A DNA stretch of 64,000 nt, taken from Prostheceraeus crozeri. Lineage: Eukaryota > Platyhelminthes > Polycladida > Euryleptidae. Position 1 is the first letter of the stretch; every line of letters starts with the position of its first letter. This document shows positions 53,888-64,000 of this stretch, piece by piece. The stretch spans positions 25,442 through 89,441 of the forward strand of contig CAJQUW010003003.1 in the NCBI GenBank assembly GCA_907163375.1, given 5' to 3'. The notes below the pieces were generated by a model. It ran no database searches. It was not told where the DNA came from and saw nothing but the letters and a program-made list of their open reading frames with translations. The position numbers and the translations under genes are program-made.

Positions 53888-56800
53888 TATATATTTATAT
53901 ATCACTATAGTTTTGATGAAATGACGAATGTAGTGAGCTTCAGTCAGCTTTTGTCAAACTTCACATCCAATTGAAAATATGGCTACATTTACATTTACAT
54001 ATATATCATCTACTCATTTTTATTTCTATATGTAGATACCACAGTAATCTGAAATGCTTAATGTTCATGTGCAAGAAATATTTAGCAGTATATTCGCAGT
54101 AACAGTTCGGCTCTAAAGCGGTCTGAAAATGACTTTTAAAGTGAGAAGTGGGAACATTTGAGAATAGAGCACTTTCAAGCATTCAAGTGCTGTTCCACGT
54201 AAAAGCATACTTTATAGCCTATCTGCCTTTTCTTATTTTGTCTATCATCAGTCTCTTTCATAAATTGATTAACGACCACATAAGGAACTTGTAACCATGT
54301 ACTTGAAATCAGATGGAGATCGGATGCTTATTCTCGCCGTATTGTTGCAACTCTGTTGATTCTAAAAATGATTAGAAGAGAATGTACGTGTACAAAAAGT
54401 TTTGTGAAATTAAAAAATCGAAGTTCGTGCTATACCTAGATTCACGCATTGGATGTTGTTCGTTGAATTTCAGAGTTGACTTATTGTTTCATGTATCAAA
54501 ACTGTAATTCTACTCTCTAATGCATGTCGTAGAATAGAAAAGTGCACATGCAAAATTATCATGTCCCAACAGATACATTTTTCAAAGAAACTGTCCTTAT
54601 TCGAAACAATCAAAACGTCATCTTAAAAGTCGTAAGTTATCATCTTTAGAAAGAGCATACTGCTTCTTATATCTTACAGATCAGTACAGCACTGATATTG
54701 CAGAGGGAATTGGAAAGATTTGGCGTCAGACATATTCTAAATTGAAGAGAGATAAAGGATTACATTGAATTAAGAGTAATCAGATGCATGCGGCGTGTAT
54801 TTAAATTCATACGGAAAGTAGATGAATATCTCAGTTATCTCAAATGTAAAATATAAAGTTCCTTGCATCTTTATCGGTGCACAACTGTGGAGCTTGTTGA
54901 GTTTGCTTGATCCCTATTACTTGACGACGCCAAGATTTTTGCCATTTATATCAAGCACTTTTGACATCCGATGAGCCTATGTCTGCATTTGAATTGTGAA
55001 AAGTGAAACCGCATTCATTTGTAATTGATAACTTGAGATGTTGCATAGGCCTATCAGCGATGGATCACAATTTCGCCTTAGTTTGCTTGTGCACAGGCAC
55101 CTAAATGGCTCTAATATGCTCCATGGGTCTAATTGCAATGCAACTTCGAAATCTTATAACCTACATGAGAGTACAAGCTGAAATTCCAACGCATGCAATG
55201 ATGTAATTTCAAAATCTACATCTAGTGATCAATCGTTCAATTGAATAATTAACCATTTTACTGTGACCAATATGCGCATATCAAAGAAATTTAAATAAAA
55301 TGCCTCTTTTTATATTCTGGAAGTAAATGAGAAATTTCTGCTCTTTTCTGATTAAGCGCTAGGAAAGGTCTTGACATGTGACTGCCGTAGTCATATACTC
55401 TCTGGCAGTAGTGGGCCTAGTTAATCGACTCCGCTTGATTAATCGATTCTTGAATGACCAGGAATCGCGCGATTTCTTTTGCAATACAACTTCTCAATGA
55501 AAGTTGAGAAGAGGACGTGAAAAAAGTGCTTCTTTTCACTCAACGCATTCATTTCAATGTTTGAGACTATTGCAATGCGCAGTGCCGCTGATGCTCCTAC
55601 CTGAGATCATGCATATCAAGACAGAGTTACCGTGTGACGCGATTGTTCAGTCCCCACACAGCAGGAATGAATGATTTCACACAACAGCATTAAGCACAGT
55701 TGTATAGTCCAGGTACACGAATTTTACAGGTACACAGGTTTTACGAATCATACATCCTGTCAGGCATATTAGGTCCCTATAATACAATATCTCTGAACTG
55801 ATATCATATGAAAACATTCATAAGAATACGTATCAATGCCTAATTTGCATTTAATATGCACACTATGAACAAGGCACCGTAACATTTGCGCTGTCAACTA
55901 GAACAAAGATGGATATACATGTAATATGCAGATCTACTAATTATAGAGATTGCAGAGTGCCAGTTTGCCTGAGCATAGAGCAAGAAGATGTCCTCAGACT
56001 TAAACAGTTAATGTACAAAAATTCCTTGGCAGCAGTAGACGAAACGTTTTCTACCTGTTACAAATAACGGTCTGTGATGTACGTATTTCCATTTGTGAGG
56101 AAATCCCCGGAAAATGATGGATTTTCATTGTGCGATTTTCTTTGATCTTTTTTCGCGCGTTTCTTCACAAATGGAACATGCATGGGGATTTGAATGAATC
56201 CATAAGAACACCATACTCTTGATGCTATGTGTTCTGCAGCTGACACGCACTCAACACAGTGTATTCGAAGAAAATTCGCTCACAACCTTTTTGTTTTACA
56301 CTTCCATGTAACAAATTCATCGAATTCACCATGATCCCACATTGTTCACGAGATTTTAAGCATGCCTCAAGCCTCAAGAAAACACTTCAAGTCTTCATAA
56401 TTTTCCAGTTCTTAATCTTATTCAAACCGTGGATGTGCATTCTGCATTGACATGTCTTTTCAATAGACATTCTTGTGATGCGTGTTTTAATAACTAAATG
56501 TTATATTCATCACATCGAGAAGTTTGTATAGGATTTCACCTGCTGTTAATTTTCAAATTCCTTTAAACTTAACGCGAAATTAGTTCGTCTAATCAATTAA
56601 AATAGTTTTAATCGATAAAGTTTATTTTAAGTTGAAGTGTGGCTAACGTCTTACCATCATTACTTATAAGTTAAATATAAGTAGTACATGAAGTATTTCT
56701 ATGGATGTCCTGATGGCACAAACACGTTTAAGGATCACGTTTTTTAGTCTCTATAACGTAGACGTCATGAGGCCTTTCGGTAACGCAGAACATCATTATT

Positions 56801-57080
56801 TCATTAGGAGATAGCATTCAACAGTTCTCGAATGTTTCAGGATCTTTTGTTCAGGTCAAGAGAGAATTAATAACCTATTTGAATAGGTTGGCAAATTTAG
56901 ACATAGGTTCATTAGTCGTGATGCTTGGAAACATATTGGAATCATATCGAGGAACACAAATTAATATCCCCACAATTGTCTGCCTCGAGTTTGAACCAAT
57001 GCTTTTCTTCGTTGCTACAAAATTGTGATTATTTGTATTCTTTTCATAATCTGATACTAATTCTCTTCCAAATCACGACT
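53885..57080. other. Non-coding stretch
   Basis: No gene or element boundary recognised; AT-rich with no notable tandem arrays. Confidence 0.5.
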
Positions 57081-57085
57081 TTAAT

Positions 57086-57480
57086 TTGAATTATTGCGAA
57101 TTCGATAAGTACCTTTGTCATCTAAGGAAAGGAAATGGTGGACAAGATGGAATGCCTTTTTGGATATTCAGTTTTGGAAATCATTCGTACTTTTTTGCTA
57201 CTACGATTCCTGGGATCCTCAATCGTTGTCTCTCCGCGTCTCGTGTTCCTGCTGTGTTCAAGTACATGTGTGCTGATATATTGCCGATTCTCAAGCATAC
57301 AAAGTGCTCCAGACAATCAGATGAAAGACCTATATCGATCTTTCATAAATTGTCAAAAGTAGTGGAGAAAATCTTTTTGAAAGAAAGGATTATCCCATAT
57401 TATGTCTCTTGCTAACGGACCCTTATCAGTTTGCCTATATCCCTGGTGAGGGCAAAGATAGTTGCGGGCACGATTCGATT
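57086..57480 (+). pseudogene. LINE-type reverse transcriptase fragment
   Basis: The frame shows KGNGGQDGMPFWI (the spGxDGlp motif), LNRCLSASRVPAVFKYMCAD, ILPILKHTKCS, ERPISIFHKLSKVVEKIF and, in a shifted frame, DPYQFAYIPGEGKDSCG. These are successive N-terminal motifs of non-LTR retrotransposon RTs (CR1/L2/RTE-like). The catalytic FADD box is not present and frames are broken, so this is a dead piece. No ends or poly(A) tail seen. Confidence 0.75.
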
Positions 57481-57971
57481 TTCGTGTGATTCCAAATCGT
57501 GCTACTCAGTGAACGATTAATCTAAAATCGTGCGATTCTGAACATCTTGAGATTTTCTCAATTTAATGATTAATAGTTCGCATTTGATCTTTAACTTCCA
57601 GAGTATTAGCTTCATCATGAGCCCGCTAATTTCCAATCAGATTGAGATTTTGAGACACTTGCCTATTTAAACATAGAAATTATAACTATAAGAAACTCTG
57701 TTTGAGAATGCGGCACTACAAATCTGAGAGCACTAGAAAAGTCGTAAACAATGCATAAAGAGTCTTGGGAATCTATTATAAAGAATCTACTGCAAATCTA
57801 CCATGAAGTACTACTCTCTGATTGTGCACTTCACATACGGTACCACTGAAGAAACCTCATCGGCACAATCAGGTGCTTTCATTTCGCCTTTTGCATACTC
57901 GAGTTCTTGGTTACAAAGACGAGGACAGAATCCGTGACAAGAGTCGACCAACAATTCGTTCCCATCAAGAC
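57481..57971. other. Non-coding stretch
   Basis: Contains short repeats of AATCGTGCGATTC type (57460-57540) but no recognisable gene. Confidence 0.45.
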
Positions 57972-59031
57972 TTAAGCCTCGTTTATACTTATGCTGTACA
58001 GCAAAATATGTGTTGCACAGCAAATGCTGCAAATGTTGTACGAGTTTGCTGTACAGCAAGATAAGTCATTTGCCGGAACGACATCTGCGTCAGAGTATGA
58101 ACAAGTGTTCGACAATAATATTGATCGAGTGACGCATACGCCAAATCTAGCTATACGTCATGCTGTAGAGGAAAATTTATCGGAATCTTTCTACACGGCA
58201 GTCTGTGCAGCAGTCATCAGTTCGCGTGAATGGATGAAGAAAAGTTAATCGAACTTGTACATAATTGCAAGCATCTGTGGGACTTACACTGCACAGATTA
58301 CAAAGATAATATCAAATCCAATAATTCTTGGAATACCATAGCCCAACATCTTGGAGTGGAAGTTGAAGGTGTAAAGACTCGTTGAAGATCACTGCGTGAC
58401 GGATACGTTAGAGCAAAGAGAAACTGAAAGAAAAAAAAGTGGTGATAAAGGTGGAACAAAAGCCAAGTGGAAATATTTCGAAAAAATGACCTTTCTTGAC
58501 AAAGTATTGGAACGGAGAAAGGCAGAATCAAACCTATCAAACAAAGAATCCAAGGAAGCAGAAACAACTAATGAATCAAACAATGGCAACGACAACATCA
58601 GGTAATATTGATATCATAATCCTATATTTTACATAAGTTTCTGTATGGTGCTATACCATTAACTTCATACTTCTAAGTAATTGAAATTTCATAATTTTAT
58701 CACTAAACATTTTAATAAACTGAAAACATATATTAGCTATTAGTAATAGCTGATGGAAATAGATGCTGACAGTGCATGTATGCGAAATTACAAGTTACTA
58801 GCAACAATAGTACATGTACGCTTCAAAATTAATTAATTTTGAACATTAATCGCTTCAAAACATAAAAGCCGCAGTATTTATTGTGCTACATACGCTGTGT
58901 TCGCAAGTAAAAATTGGACACAGAATCGTGTCAGGTAGTACCCTATGACGTATTATCCCAAACTTGGGTTCATAGTAAGCCTAATCAATCTCTAATCAAT
59001 GCCATCAAAAATGAAAGCATATAAGTTCATA

Positions 59032-59606
59032 GGGTAAAGTAGGGTGATATGGACACTTTCTTTTGCGGCATCGCCTGACGAAACTATTGCAGTTAGAGCG
59101 CTAATTTTTCTTCGTGATGACAGCTTTTGGTATCTGCTAGACTAAATACGGTCGTATATCATTTTTACTTGAACTTAAATCAATTAGATAGATTTCCAAT
59201 CGTTTAGAAAACAGTATAAATTTTTAACAAAAAATAACAGCTGGGGTGATAAAGTGATGACACCCATCAATATATGCACATAATTCGGAACAGAGCGAAA
59301 TAAAAACCAATTTAAAGTACCTATCTGGTAATTTGCGTCAGTAGTAATTCATTTATAACTGTTTCCGAGCACAGATGCAACAAAGGTTGCACCTAAACAC
59401 GATTCAAAACACCATAGGTCACGGACCCTAAATTTGATCCTATCATTGAATAATAATAATAATAATAATAATAACAATAAATAATAAATTTTTTATTGAG
59501 TCACAAAGATCGATGACAAGCATGATAATCTATGAGCGCTTACAAGACAAATTGCATGAGGGAAAAATATACCTCAAAAAGTGTCCATATCACCCCCACT
59601 TTACCC
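59032..59606. mobile_element. TA-flanked MITE in the intron of the Harbinger MADF gene
   Basis: Ends GGGTAAAGTAGGGTGATATG and reversed GGGTAAAGTGGGGGTGATAT (plus further matching bases TGGACACTTT) are flanked by TA (59030-59031, 59607-59608). TA duplication suggests a Tc1/mariner-related MITE. It carries an AAT microsatellite (59449-59485) and no gene. Confidence 0.8.
59449..59485. repeat. AAT microsatellite
   Basis: About a dozen TAA/AAT units with one interruption, inside the TA-flanked MITE. Confidence 0.85.
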
Positions 59607-61222
59607 TATAGGCTACGACGATTCATCTATTTAAACTTGGGCTTGTATCAGTACACCCAATACAAGCTCTGTCCAACCCTATGCTAGAGGAATGAGAAAG
59701 ACGAATTTCGACCTAATTTAGAAAATGCTGCAATATAAACCGTGAGACAATATCATAAGATGCACTCGACGAAATAGACCTATACATGTAGATTCTAAAA
59801 TGGGTCGTTTTTATAAGCTCATATACGGAACATGAAGATTATTCAATTTATGAGGAGTTTTTGTTTTCAGCAACGACACCCGTGATGAAGCTGACAGTGA
59901 AGGCATTGAATCTACTCAGGATGAATATTTGTCGAATAATCCGTCTGCTATGATACCACCTCCACCTTTGCCTTCACCTGCAACATCGAGGGTTCGACAA
60001 AAGGCGCTGGATGATGCAATGATGGACTATTTGGAAGGATTAAACACGAAAGACGATAAGGGTCTGTTTGGTGAACATACGGCTGCATCATTGCAGAAAT
60101 TGAAAACTATTACAAAGTCACATACAAAAATGCGAATTCAGCAGATTCTCTTTGAGGCAGAACAATGCGACCTGAGTAAAACAGCATGTGAAAACGGATT
60201 CGTCGGAGATTTAATGAATACAACAAATTACCACAATCTAGGATAATAAATAGGACAGTAAACTCACGAACGCTTCCCCTCTGTATTCGTATGTGTAAGG
60301 CCTATGCCTTTCATTTATATTTGATACACCGATTCCATTTTGTCTCCTCAGTTTATATGTATGTCAAGAAAAAAGAGCGGTTATCCATTCAGAATATCTG
60401 TTTTATTATCAAACCTGTTGAAAAATGGAAAATTATGGTCTTACATCGCAGATGAACTCGACTGCATAGGCAGTGTTATTTCAGTTCCGCTACGGATGAC
60501 AGCACTTTGCCATGGAACGGCACCGGCATCCGAGTTGAAATAGTTCATAAACTTTTGTCTTAGTTTGTAAGCATACTTCGAACATGAAGTTTCTGACATA
60601 TTGGAAATATCTTCCATTCCTGCATCTTCAGTGGTAATTTGCCGCCATCCTCCTAAATGAAGTACACCATCTTGATCTTCATAGTCCACAAAATTAGATG
60701 GACAATACCTGGTTTCAGGTACAGATTGACCATCTTTGATTTGACAATCATGGAGGAGAACACAAGCCCAGATAATAGAATCCACAACATCAGCAGTGCA
60801 CTCAATCGGACGCCTGAAGATTCTCCATCGTGCTGATAAAATGCCAAATGCATTTTCTACAATTCTTCTGGCTCTGCTGAGTCGGTAATTGAAAACTTGC
60901 TTTTCATCAGTCAGGTTTATGCCAGAGAAGGGTCTCATGAAATATGGTCGTAATGGAAATTGCGTCATCACCAATGAATACATGTGGGACTTTCTGGTCG
61001 GCTTCAGGAAGAAAATTTGGGGACGGAAGATGTATACTTTCCTTATGCAATGCTTCAGCAACATCCCAATCACTCCAAACTCCGGCGTCACTTTCTCTTC
61101 CACTTCTGCCAATGTTCATGAAACGAAAGAGATATTTGGCATCGACTATGGCCATCAGTACAAATGAGAAGCTGTTCTTGTAGTTGTAGAAATTGCTACC
61201 GGAGTTTGCAGGTGCTGTGATA

Positions 61223-63272
61223 CACCTTTTCCAAGTCATTAGTAGAAACACGCAATTCAATAGCGGTGATCTCAAGTCAATAGTAGATCCGCTCAAATCA
61301 GCAACGGGAATCTCAAATCATTAATAGAAATTCTATTCTATCTCAAGTCAACAGTAGATCTACCCAATTCAGCAACGGAAAGCAAAAATCAACAGTAGCT
61401 GTTGCGATCTTTTGTCATGCTTCAAAATTTACGGGCCAGTTTGTGCCTCTTTAGAATGGATATGGAGTTGCAATTACGGATTCATCAATGTTTTTACTTG
61501 ATTGAGCACTATTTCGTTTTACAGACAAAAGTTAAATAGAAAATGGAAGACATAAGAAGCATGCATGTAATGTAGCCCCCAGGATTCGAAGCTGCAAAGA
61601 ATGAATTCTAGAATTTTTGTTCTAGTCATGTAGGCTGTGTTTAGAGACAGTTCGTCCTGATCGCTGATAATGAAAAGCAACAATGTGGGTATGTGAAAAA
61701 TCTGTCAATAATTTTCAATAGAAACAATAGAACAAAAATATGCTGAACATAAATCATGATGAACGACATAACACTAAAAATTTCCACTGATGCATTTACA
61801 TATCTCAATATATTATGTATTCTTCTCTCAACGCACGACCGTAATACGTCTGCATATGTGAAAACCATCGGTCACATTTATGAGCCGTTATTTCGGCAAC
61901 GCTCTGCTCAGCTAATTGCATTTGAGTTGCAAGTCTTTGGGGGTGGGGTTGCAAAATGACCTGGTCCCTCACCTCTGCCATTTGGCGCTTGACTCCGGCT
62001 TTCCACGAACTGAACGCATTTTCGCAAATGTTGAACATGGGAGAATAGGGAGAAAGAAATTTTGCACTGTGAGTACTTGGGAGATTAGCCAAGTGGTGAT
62101 TGCGATGGATACTGCAGTTGTCCATTATGAATACCGCCAACGTTTCATGTCCAATATTCAGGGACAGCTCTGACAGAAAGGAATTGTAGGCTGTCGAATT
62201 CGTATTCGATGTAATGAACTGGTGATGATCCAGACCCCGTCTTGGAGACACGGCAAATAATGCACTAAAATTTGTGCTCCTTCGTCCACCAACAGCACGC
62301 ACAGCCCGATCGCCTCTGATGGCTCTCCCGCGAGTACGTTTGATCCAAAGATGAAAGCCACTCCCATCAATAAAAATCGGCTAAATATCTGGACTGAGAG
62401 CAATTAGCCACTCTACGAGTTGTCGACGTTGAGCTTTCACTTCAGATGCATTTCTCTCTGCAGGGGAGTCCATTAACTTCTTCATGGTCACCATTTGACA
62501 GTGCAAAATATTCGAAATTGTGTTATCACACATGGCGGGCTTATGTGGCAGCAATGACTTCAAAGTGGCATTTATCTGTGATAGAGCAAACTGGGGATTT
62601 TCCTCAACAATAGACAAAAGAGTTGAAGATATTTCACCATCCCGTTTCTTGTTGTGTGCATCTCCTCTCTGTCGCACTACACATCCAGTATTTTGAAAAC
62701 GCCGGATGATTGACCAAGCAGTTCCAGATTTGATAGCCAACGTCTCAGCCAAAGCTTGATAATCCTGATCATTCTCAAACGCCCGTATAAGTTTTTGCTT
62801 GTCTGCAGCAGATATTCGTTGACGCGACATCGCTACAGATCGTATGTACAAAGAATGACATTAGTTGGTACTATCAATCAATGCATGCATCGAGTCGATG
62901 TGATGAGTCAATTGTTTGGCATGACGGGCAATCTTTGTTTCTGCACATGCCATTGCACTTTTGTCCATTATTACGACGATGTTAGCTAACGAAGACGTGA
63001 ATAAGTGATTGCGCGATGCAAACTGCATTATGCAATCGTAGCTACATGTCTTAAACTGGCCCGTAAATTTTGAAGCATGACAAAAGATCGCAACATCTAC
63101 TGTTGATTTTTGCTTTCCGTTGTTGAATTGGGTAGATCTACTGTTGACTTGAGATAGAATAGAATTTCTATTAATGATTTGAGATTCCCGTTGCTGATTT
63201 GAGCGGATCTACTATTGACTTGAGATCATCGCTATTGAATCGCGTGTTTCTACTAATGACTTGGAAAAGGTG
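61223..63272. mobile_element. Tc1/mariner-like (IS630 superfamily) transposon with 220-bp inverted repeats
   Basis: Ends begin CACCTTTTCCAAGTCATTAG and are flanked by TA (61221-61222 and 63273-63274). The inverted repeats cover 61223-61442 and 63053-63272, each exactly 220 bp, and contain several spaced copies of a TCAARTCANNAGTAGA-like motif. The element lies inside the DGKHIV|ITAP region of the Harbinger transposase, where excision would leave the host frame continuous, confirming the boundaries. Confidence 0.92.
61805..62851 (-). pseudogene. Tc1/mariner-like DDE transposase with one internal stop
   Basis: N-terminal helix-turn-helix domains: MSRQRISAADKQKLIRAFEN, ALAETLAIKSGTAWSIIRRF, VVRQRGDAHNKKRDGE. 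A single in-frame TAG (62381-62383) lies just before the first catalytic motif FIDGSGFHLWIKRTRGRA. Then FIMDNCSIHRNHH (second Asp) and LSPYSPMFNICENAF (catalytic Glu). 32 residues separate the second Asp and the Glu by my count, shorter than the common DD34E class. The frame continues to the end without other damage, so only one nonsense codon separates this from an intact gene. Confidence 0.85.
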
Positions 63273-64000
63273 TAACAATGTGCTTCCCATCACATGCTCC
63301 GATGCAGCAAGGAAAATTCCAATAAGCCAAAAACTCATTAGCGATTTCTTTGAAATCATCCTCAGAAAGAGGTGAAAGATATTGTTCTTGAAGGGCAGCT
63401 CTGATCGCTTCGATCGTTTCGCGAAAGATTTTGTTGACTGTTGATTTGCCCATTCGGAAACTATGAGCGACACTTTGTTGAGAATTTCCTGTTGCTATAG
63501 TAAACGCAAGGTGACTGCCAGTCTTATTCGAGGAGAAATTGGGTAGCGATGGGTGGGTTCGTGATATATAAATCTTTCCACTTTCTCGAGAAGATTGTCG
63601 AAACTTTCCTTGGACATTCTGAAGTAACTAAAGTGCGTTTCTGTATCGATTTCCCGCATCTCGTCGATCAGACAACATTCACTTCTTATGTTGCGAGGAA
63701 TATTCAATGGTCGCACATGCCAACGTCGTTGTCGTGACTTTCTTTCTGGTGATGAAAGTAAAGAAGCACAAGTGGATCCATTTTGCAATCAAAGTGAGAC
63801 CTTTGCTGTGTATTCCGTTCTTAAGTATGAACGCTCGCACAACACAACCAATCAGACAAAGAAAAAGTTGTTGTAATACAACTGCTGTACAGCAATGTCG
63901 TACAGCAATTTAATACGTTTTTCTGTGCAGCATCTGCAGCAATACAGCAAAGTCTGATTTTGCTGTACTTGCTGTACAGCATAAGTATAAACGAGGCTTT

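Larger units (their letters stand above)
58230..60246 (+). pseudogene. Harbinger MADF-type DNA-binding protein, two exons
   Basis: Exon 1 (58230-58601) starts MDEEKLIELVHNCKHLWDLH and shows the MADF layout (helices around YKDNIKSNNSWNTIAQHLG and RSLRDGYVRAK). A TGA (58383-58385) replaces the conserved Trp codon before RSLRD. Exon 1 ends AG|GTAATA. Exon 2 (59871-60246) follows a TTTTCAG acceptor and encodes an acidic linker, a Pro-rich patch (MIPPPPLPSP) and a C-terminal helical region (QKLKTITKSHTKMRIQQILF) like BESS-type interaction domains. In Harbinger systems this protein assists the transposase in nuclear import and end binding. One nonsense codon is the only obvious damage. Confidence 0.8.
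60441..63788 (-). pseudogene. Harbinger DDE transposase, frameshifted and interrupted
   Basis: N-terminal part (63788-63495): RRWHVRPLNIPRN, FSYFRMSKESFDNLLEKVE, PISPRIRLAVTLR. A frameshift near 63490 leads into NSQQSVAHSFRMGKSTVNKI and the first catalytic Asp in CIGACDGKHIV. There the Tc1-like element is inserted. Coding resumes at about 61220: SGSNFYNYKNSFSFVLMAIVDAKY (second Asp), HVFIGDDA, then a one-base insertion near 60960 switches frame to RPYFMRPFSG, FNYRLSRARRIVENAFGIL (catalytic Glu in VENAFG) and CVLLHD. Homologous to HARBI1/ALP1-like transposases. All catalytic positions remain visible, so decay is recent. Confidence 0.88.
57975..63998. mobile_element. PIF/Harbinger transposon, nearly complete, with nested insertions
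   Basis: Inverted ends AGCCTCGTTTATACTTATGC followed by TGTACAGCAA occur at 57975 and, reversed, at the window's end (63998). The left flank is TTA (57972-57974) and the last two visible bases on the right are TT, so a TTA duplication is likely but cut by the window edge. Palindromic TGCTGTACAGCA sites recur just inside both ends. It contains the standard two-gene set of Harbinger (MADF/Myb-like gene, plus strand; DDE transposase, minus strand), both inactivated. A Tc1/mariner-like element (61223-63272) and a MITE (59032-59606) are inserted. Confidence 0.88.

Noticed and set aside
1..64000. CRISPR arrays, bacterial operons or prokaryotic contamination
   Set aside because: No direct-repeat/spacer arrays or Shine-Dalgarno-led gene strings; introns, TATA boxes and animal transposon families indicate a eukaryotic chromosome throughout.

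Overview
The window looks like intergenic, transposon-saturated DNA from an animal genome, most likely a marine invertebrate. It is AT-rich, has GT-AG introns and AATAAA signals, and carries several animal-type mobile element classes (Penelope, Transib, PIF/Harbinger, hAT, Tc1/mariner, a Crypton/DUF3504-type tyrosine recombinase, LINE) plus a relic of a protein-primed DNA polymerase B virus-like element. No conserved host housekeeping gene was recognised. The lineage cannot be fixed from the sequence alone.

Layout. 1-4.8 kb: AT-rich, gene-poor, one tRNA-derived SINE-like piece. 4.9-6.8 kb: an intact 644-codon Penelope-like ORF (RT plus GIY-YIG); 7.1-8.5 kb: a decayed Penelope copy on the other strand, then a foldback element. 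12.5-13.3 kb: a non-autonomous hAT with a perfect 8-bp target duplication. 19.7-20.4 and 26.1-26.8 kb: two copies of an unclassified dispersed repeat. 21.4-23.5 kb: a MITE holding a near-perfect 1.4-kb Penelope palindrome. 28.7-36.6 kb: a 7.8-kb element bounded by inverted repeats, with an intact 400-aa tyrosine recombinase ORF flanked by several long hairpins that share a GC-rich tip.

38.0-44.3 kb: a Harbinger-type element (3-bp CTG duplication) interrupted by a 2.7-kb Transib element with RSS-like CACAGTG ends and a 5-bp CAGTG duplication. The same element also contains about 2 kb of the virus-like sequence. 44.3-51.2 kb: a cluster of small TATA-box genes, some spliced, next to a broken polB. 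At least two of these genes end in a hairpin that matches the metazoan replication-dependent histone mRNA 3' stem-loop consensus almost exactly. A head-to-head gene pair shares an identical 206-bp 3' block. 51.3-53.9 kb: a second Penelope palindrome with hammerhead-like ends, in AT microsatellite. 57.1-57.5 kb: a LINE RT fragment. 58.0-64.0 kb: a Harbinger element with its MADF-type gene and transposase, invaded by a Tc1/mariner-like transposon and a TA-flanked MITE.

Nearly all coding potential belongs to mobile elements, and most copies are broken. The strongest candidates for something undescribed are (1) the polB-linked gene cluster using histone-type 3' ends, (2) the recombinase gene with its flanking shared-tip hairpins, and (3) Penelope copies built as equal-arm palindromes capped by hammerhead-like motifs.
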